Source of the DNA: an uncultured Anaerolineae bacterium
Lineage (GTDB): Bacteria; Chloroflexota; Anaerolineae; Anaerolineales; Villigracilaceae
NCBI GenBank assembly: GCA_903822545.1
Contig: CAIJPN010000068.1
Location: forward strand, 1-64,000
DNA: 64,000 nucleotides
Direction of reading: 5' to 3'
A program made the position numbers and the translations under genes. Every line of letters begins with the position of its first letter. Position 1 is the first letter of the stretch. Below, piece by piece: positions 61,212-64,000 of the stretch. The notes beneath the pieces were generated by a model that worked only from the letters and a program-made list of their open reading frames with translations, made no database searches and had not been told where the DNA came from.

Positions 61212-61910
61212 ATGAAAAAATTCAGCCTGAAGTCGCCGCTGGCCGATATTCGCGCTTTGTATGATGCTTTTGATGCTCCGCTGACAGCGCTGGACTGTGG
61301 GCAGATGTGTGCGCTGCATAACCCATCTGGCAAGCCGTTTTGCTGCGATATTTGCCATGCTGTCCCGGCAGCTTACCAGCAGGAGTGGAATTTTTTGCGC
61401 GAAAAGACCGATCTGTGGCATTCCTGGCGTGGGGATGAGTGCAAGGCCGGGGCGGATGCCGAAAAGCTGCGAGATGAAACGCCCGATAACATGGTTTTGC
61501 TGGCCTGCCTGGGGCCGCAAGCCTGTCAGCGGATGTACCGGGCTTTGAGCTGCCGCCAATTCCCGTTTTTTCCTTACGTTACAGCGGATTTCCGTTTCGT
61601 GGGGCTGGCTTTTGAGTGGGAGTTTGCTCCGGTTTGTTGGGTGATCCAAAACCCCGATGCGGTGACGGATGTCTACCGTCAACAGTTTGTGGCGCTACAC
61701 GACCGGCTGTTTGCGCTGGAGCAGGAGATTTTTGAGAGTTATGCCATTCACTCGGCGCGCATGCGCGAGGTGTATGCGGCGCACAGGCGGCGCATTCTGC
61801 TGTTGCATCGCGCTGGCGGCTGGAGGCTGATCAGCCCGGGGAGCGGGCGGATGGCGATGATGCGCGGGGGGAAGTGCGTTGCACCAGGCAGCTGGACAAA
61901 ATCTCGTTAA
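61212..61910 (+). CDS. YkgJ-like cysteine-cluster protein
   Basis: A 232-residue protein with a Cys-rich N-terminal half of the Fe-S/zinc cluster type: LDCGQMCALHN, then PFCCDICHAV, DECKAG, LACLGPQACQRM and ALSCRQFPFFPY. The last block (CRxFPF) is typical of YkgJ-family proteins, in which the cysteines bind a metal cluster; the function is unknown. The C-terminal part is helical and basic. The ATG at 61212 was preferred because of the promoter geometry. Confidence 0.78.
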   Translation: MKKFSLKSPLADIRALYDAFDAPLTALDCGQMCALHNPSGKPFCCDICHAVPAAYQQEWNFLREKTDLWHSWRGDECKAGADAEKLRDETPDNMVLLACLGPQACQRMYRALSCRQFPFFPYVTADFRFVGLAFEWEFAPVCWVIQNPDAVTDVYRQQFVALHDRLFALEQEIFESYAIHSARMREVYAAHRRRILLLHRAGGWRLISPGSGRMAMMRGGKCVAPGSWTKSR

Positions 61911-61975
61911 ACGAGGCCTTGTTTTCGCTTGAAAATTGTTTCCCTTATACGGGGCAAGCCACCAGCTTAGGATAG

Positions 61976-62009
61976 AAAAAGCGGGACGCTGGTCAGCATC
62001 CCGCTTTTT
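61976..62009 (-). terminator. Intrinsic terminator of the helicase gene
   Basis: AAAAAGCGGGACGCT (61976-61990) and AGCATCCCGCTTTTT (61995-62009) pair with a single wobble on the minus-strand RNA, a 4-base loop and a T5 end. It also follows the cysteine-cluster gene on the + strand, so it can serve both. Confidence 0.85.
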
Positions 62010-62032
62010 GATTGGGTCAAAATCGAGGCAGT

Positions 62033-63760
62033 TTAGGCCACATCAACGGTGAAATCTTGCTTGCGGATGGCGTAGCCGCCATTTTTGGCGAGCACGCGTC
62101 CGACGGCGGCTTCGGGAACATCCACCAGGGTGTGTTTATCCTGGATGCTGATCTTGCCGATGGTGTAGCCGGGGATGTCGGCGTGGAAGGCGATGGTGCC
62201 GACAACATCTCCGGGGCGGATGCCGTGGATTTTGCCAATGCTCAGGCTCAGGCGTACCATGCCTTCTTCGTGGGATGTGCCGTTGATTTCGCGCGGGGCG
62301 CGGTCAGGGCGGCGTGTGTCGTTGAAGCGGGGGGCACGTTCGGGGCGGGAGAATTTCTCGGGACGGGAGCCGCGTTCGAAACGGGAGCCAGATTCAGGGC
62401 GGTAGGAGGAGCGGTCATGGGTATATTCGCGCTTTTGTTCCACCACTTCGGCAACCGGGTAGATGGGGCGCTGTTTTTCATCCGCGCGGGCGATTTTGAG
62501 GGCGGCGGAGGCGATTTCCATCGGGTCGAAGCCTTCGGCCACCAGTTCTTCCACCATGGCGCGTTCGCGCTTGTAGCGGGCGCGGTTGAGCCAGGTGGTC
62601 ATCTGGCGCTTGAGATCGGCCTCACGGTGGGCGATGATGTCGGCTTCGGTGGGCAGGTTGACGCGCTGGATGCTCTGGCGGGTGAAGCGTTCCAGGTCAC
62701 GCAGGCGGCGTTTTTCGTAGGGGGTGACGAGGGCAATGGCGATGCCGGTTTTGCCAGCGCGGCCAGTGCGCCCGATGCGATGTACGTAGATTTCGGGATC
62801 ATCGGGCAGGTCGAAGTTGAAAACGTGTGAGATGTTGTCGATGTCGAGGCCGCGCGCGGCAACGTCGGTGGCGACGAGCACTTTGATCTGGTTTTCGCGG
62901 AAGCGGTTGAGGGTGCGTTCGCGGGCATCCTGGCTCAGGTCGCCGTTGAGGGCTTCAGCAGGGAAGCCGCGCAGTGAGAGTTCGTTGGCGAGGTCGCCGG
63001 TGCCGATGCGGGTGCGGACGAAGATGAGGGCTGATGTGATGTCTTCGATTTCGAACAGGCGGGTGAGGGCGGCGGTTTTGTCGTGTTCGTTGACGAGGTA
63101 GTAGCGCTGTTCGATGGCGGCCACGGTGACCTGTTCGCGCTGGATGACGATGGACTGCGGCTGGCGCATGTATTTTTCGGCCAGGCGGCGGATTTCGGTG
63201 GGCATGGTGGCCGAGAAGAGCGCAGTCTGGCGTTCGGCGGGGGTGGCGGCCAGGATGGCTTCGATGTCTTCGATGAAGCCCATCGAGAGCATTTCATCGG
63301 CTTCGTCGAGGACGACGGTGCTGACGTGCGAGATGTCTAGCAGGCCGCGGTTGAGCAGGTCGATCAGGCGGCCAGGGGTGCCGACAACCACATCCACGCC
63401 GCGTTTGAGTTGGGTGATCTGGCGGGTGTAAGATGCGCCGCCGTAGACTGCCAATACCCAGGCGTCGAGGTGCTTGCCCTGTTCCTGGATGGCTTTGGAA
63501 ACCTGTAAGGCCAGTTCGCGGGTGGGGGTGAGCACCAGCGCCTGGGGGGCGGTTTGGTTGGGTTTCAGGTTGTGAAGGATGGGGAGGGAGAATGCGGCGG
63601 TTTTGCCGGTGCCGGTCTGGGCCTGGCCGATCACGTCTGCACCGGTGAGCATGACGGGGATCAGTTGGGCCTGGATGGGGGTGGGGGTGGTGTAGCCAAG
63701 TTCGAGGATGGCCTGCTCCAGTTCGGGGCGCAGGTTTAAAGAAGTAAATTCGGTTGTCAT
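62033..63760 (-). CDS. deaD: DEAD-box RNA helicase, DeaD/CsdA-like
   Basis: A 575-residue helicase. All core motifs are present: Q motif with TPIQAQLIP, AQTGTGKT, PTRELALQ, GTPGRLID, DEAD, SAT, the LIFVRTRIGTGDL segment, ATDVAARGLDID and HRIGRTGRAG. A basic, Arg/Ser/Glu-rich linker with repeats (RFERGSRPEKFSRPERAPR) covers about 440-495, followed by a DbpA-type RNA-binding domain at the C-terminus (RLSLSIGKIHGIRPGDVVG). Enzymes of this type unwind RNA during ribosome assembly and in the cold. AAAAGGAA precedes the ATG. The mRNA leader is long and carries a terminator-like stem. Confidence 0.95.
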   Translation of the reverse strand: MTTEFTSLNLRPELEQAILELGYTTPTPIQAQLIPVMLTGADVIGQAQTGTGKTAAFSLPILHNLKPNQTAPQALVLTPTRELALQVSKAIQEQGKHLDAWVLAVYGGASYTRQITQLKRGVDVVVGTPGRLIDLLNRGLLDISHVSTVVLDEADEMLSMGFIEDIEAILAATPAERQTALFSATMPTEIRRLAEKYMRQPQSIVIQREQVTVAAIEQRYYLVNEHDKTAALTRLFEIEDITSALIFVRTRIGTGDLANELSLRGFPAEALNGDLSQDARERTLNRFRENQIKVLVATDVAARGLDIDNISHVFNFDLPDDPEIYVHRIGRTGRAGKTGIAIALVTPYEKRRLRDLERFTRQSIQRVNLPTEADIIAHREADLKRQMTTWLNRARYKRERAMVEELVAEGFDPMEIASAALKIARADEKQRPIYPVAEVVEQKREYTHDRSSYRPESGSRFERGSRPEKFSRPERAPRFNDTRRPDRAPREINGTSHEEGMVRLSLSIGKIHGIRPGDVVGTIAFHADIPGYTIGKISIQDKHTLVDVPEAAVGRVLAKNGGYAIRKQDFTVDVA

Positions 63761-64000
63761 CAGATTCCTTTTGGTAGTATGCGCAAGATGCTTTCTCGCG
63801 CCACAGATAAGAGGGACGTTCTGACGACTTCACAAATTCACTACTTCATACAAACTGGCTGGCCCTTGCGGGCGGCGCCATCCCGTGATGATGCAATAAA
63901 AATCCCGGCCATGCTGCCGGGCGATGCGTTTGAAGCGGTCAAAACATAGTCCCAAAAGCGGTTGCTCTTTTCCAGAGCCGCAAGAGTATATCACAGTTTT
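63761..64000 (-). promoter_or_regulatory. Long leader of deaD with an internal terminator-like hairpin
   Basis: A minus-strand TATACT box at 63990-63985 gives a likely start near 63978, so the leader is about 215 bases. Within it CCCGGC (63921-63916), loop AGCATG, GCCGGG (63909-63904) and then ATTTTTATT form a short intrinsic-terminator shape. This may attenuate deaD, or it may end a gene outside the window. The -35 region lies outside the window. Confidence 0.5.

Noticed and set aside
63890-63960. Small RNA or tRNA gene in the deaD upstream region
   Set aside because: Only one short stem is visible and no cloverleaf or conserved RNA motif could be built.

Overview
The window looks like chromosomal DNA of a Chloroflexota bacterium, most likely class Anaerolineae. 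This is inferred from gene content and style, not from a search. The supports are a DUF3090 gene next to a TIGR03843/SCO1664-type kinase-like gene (a pair known mainly from Actinobacteria and Chloroflexi), a stand-alone acyl-CoA mutase large subunit, MacB-like efflux operons, eukaryote-like Ser/Thr signalling genes, sugar ABC operons with Tat-type lipoprotein signals, and many short GC-rich palindromic repeats between genes. The DNA is moderately GC-rich and densely coding. There is one tRNA gene and no rRNA, CRISPR array, phage or intact insertion sequence.

Layout. 1-8269 (+): the end of a carbohydrate-binding-like repeat protein, a Tat lipoprotein metallophosphoesterase, and a carbohydrate-type ABC importer (binding protein, two permeases, two MalK-like ATPases) whose intercistronic gaps are filled by repeats. 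8386-12228 (-): a soluble-adenylyl-cyclase-like protein (two cyclase domains, AAA ATPase, TPRs). 12897-15146 (+): an MFS exporter and an SDR. 15259-15349 (-): tRNA-Ser(CGA). 15469-22163 (-): an efflux operon with two HlyD-type adaptors, a MacB-type ATPase and permease, and three paralogous small lipoproteins. 22876-26990 (+): an eight-PAS cytosolic histidine kinase and a receiver-only regulator. 27183-31465 (+): a tandem ABC ATPase fused to a cyclic-nucleotide-binding-like domain, with an FtsX/MacB permease. 31522-33405 (-): DinB-like protein, an SDR with an altered active site, an M23 peptidase. 33426-36887 (+): dnaG and the primary sigma factor. 36989-39354 (-): lipoate ligase-like, DapA-like, metallophosphoesterase. 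39528-45307 (+): Ser/Thr kinase with a beta-propeller, PP2C phosphatase, J-domain/vWA protein, zinc-ribbon/FHA protein, small protein, OmpR-type regulator. 45495-48384 (+): FmdB-like protein, NarL-type regulator, large membrane protein. 48563-52305 (-): acyltransferase 3, SMP-30 lactonase, acyl-CoA mutase large subunit. 52465-56191 (+): DUF3090, TIGR03843-like, homoserine dehydrogenase, FolK, AIM24/TIGR00266. 56232-61022 (-): membrane GT-C-like protein, sulfotransferase and capsule-type glycosyltransferase, plausibly a sulfated surface glycan locus. 61212-61910 (+): cysteine-cluster protein. 62033-63760 (-): DEAD-box RNA helicase with a long leader.

The most interesting points are: (1) the 39.5-44.6 kb kinase/phosphatase/J-vWA/FHA cassette, which resembles the kinase-PP2C-vWA triads of TerY-P type but has a cytosolic propeller on the kinase and a J domain on the vWA protein; (2) a divergent dnaG/M23 promoter with one palindromic -10 box placed so that both genes could be leaderless; (3) an acyl-CoA mutase with Phe89/Gln207, the isobutyryl-CoA-mutase pattern, in a protein that would usually be called methylmalonyl-CoA mutase; (4) a two-domain cyclase lacking the bicarbonate-binding Lys of mammalian soluble adenylyl cyclase; (5) a roughly 94-bp inverted-repeat element present in at least five copies; and (6) a second repeat that separates genes of the ABC operon and also sits in frame inside the sulfotransferase gene.
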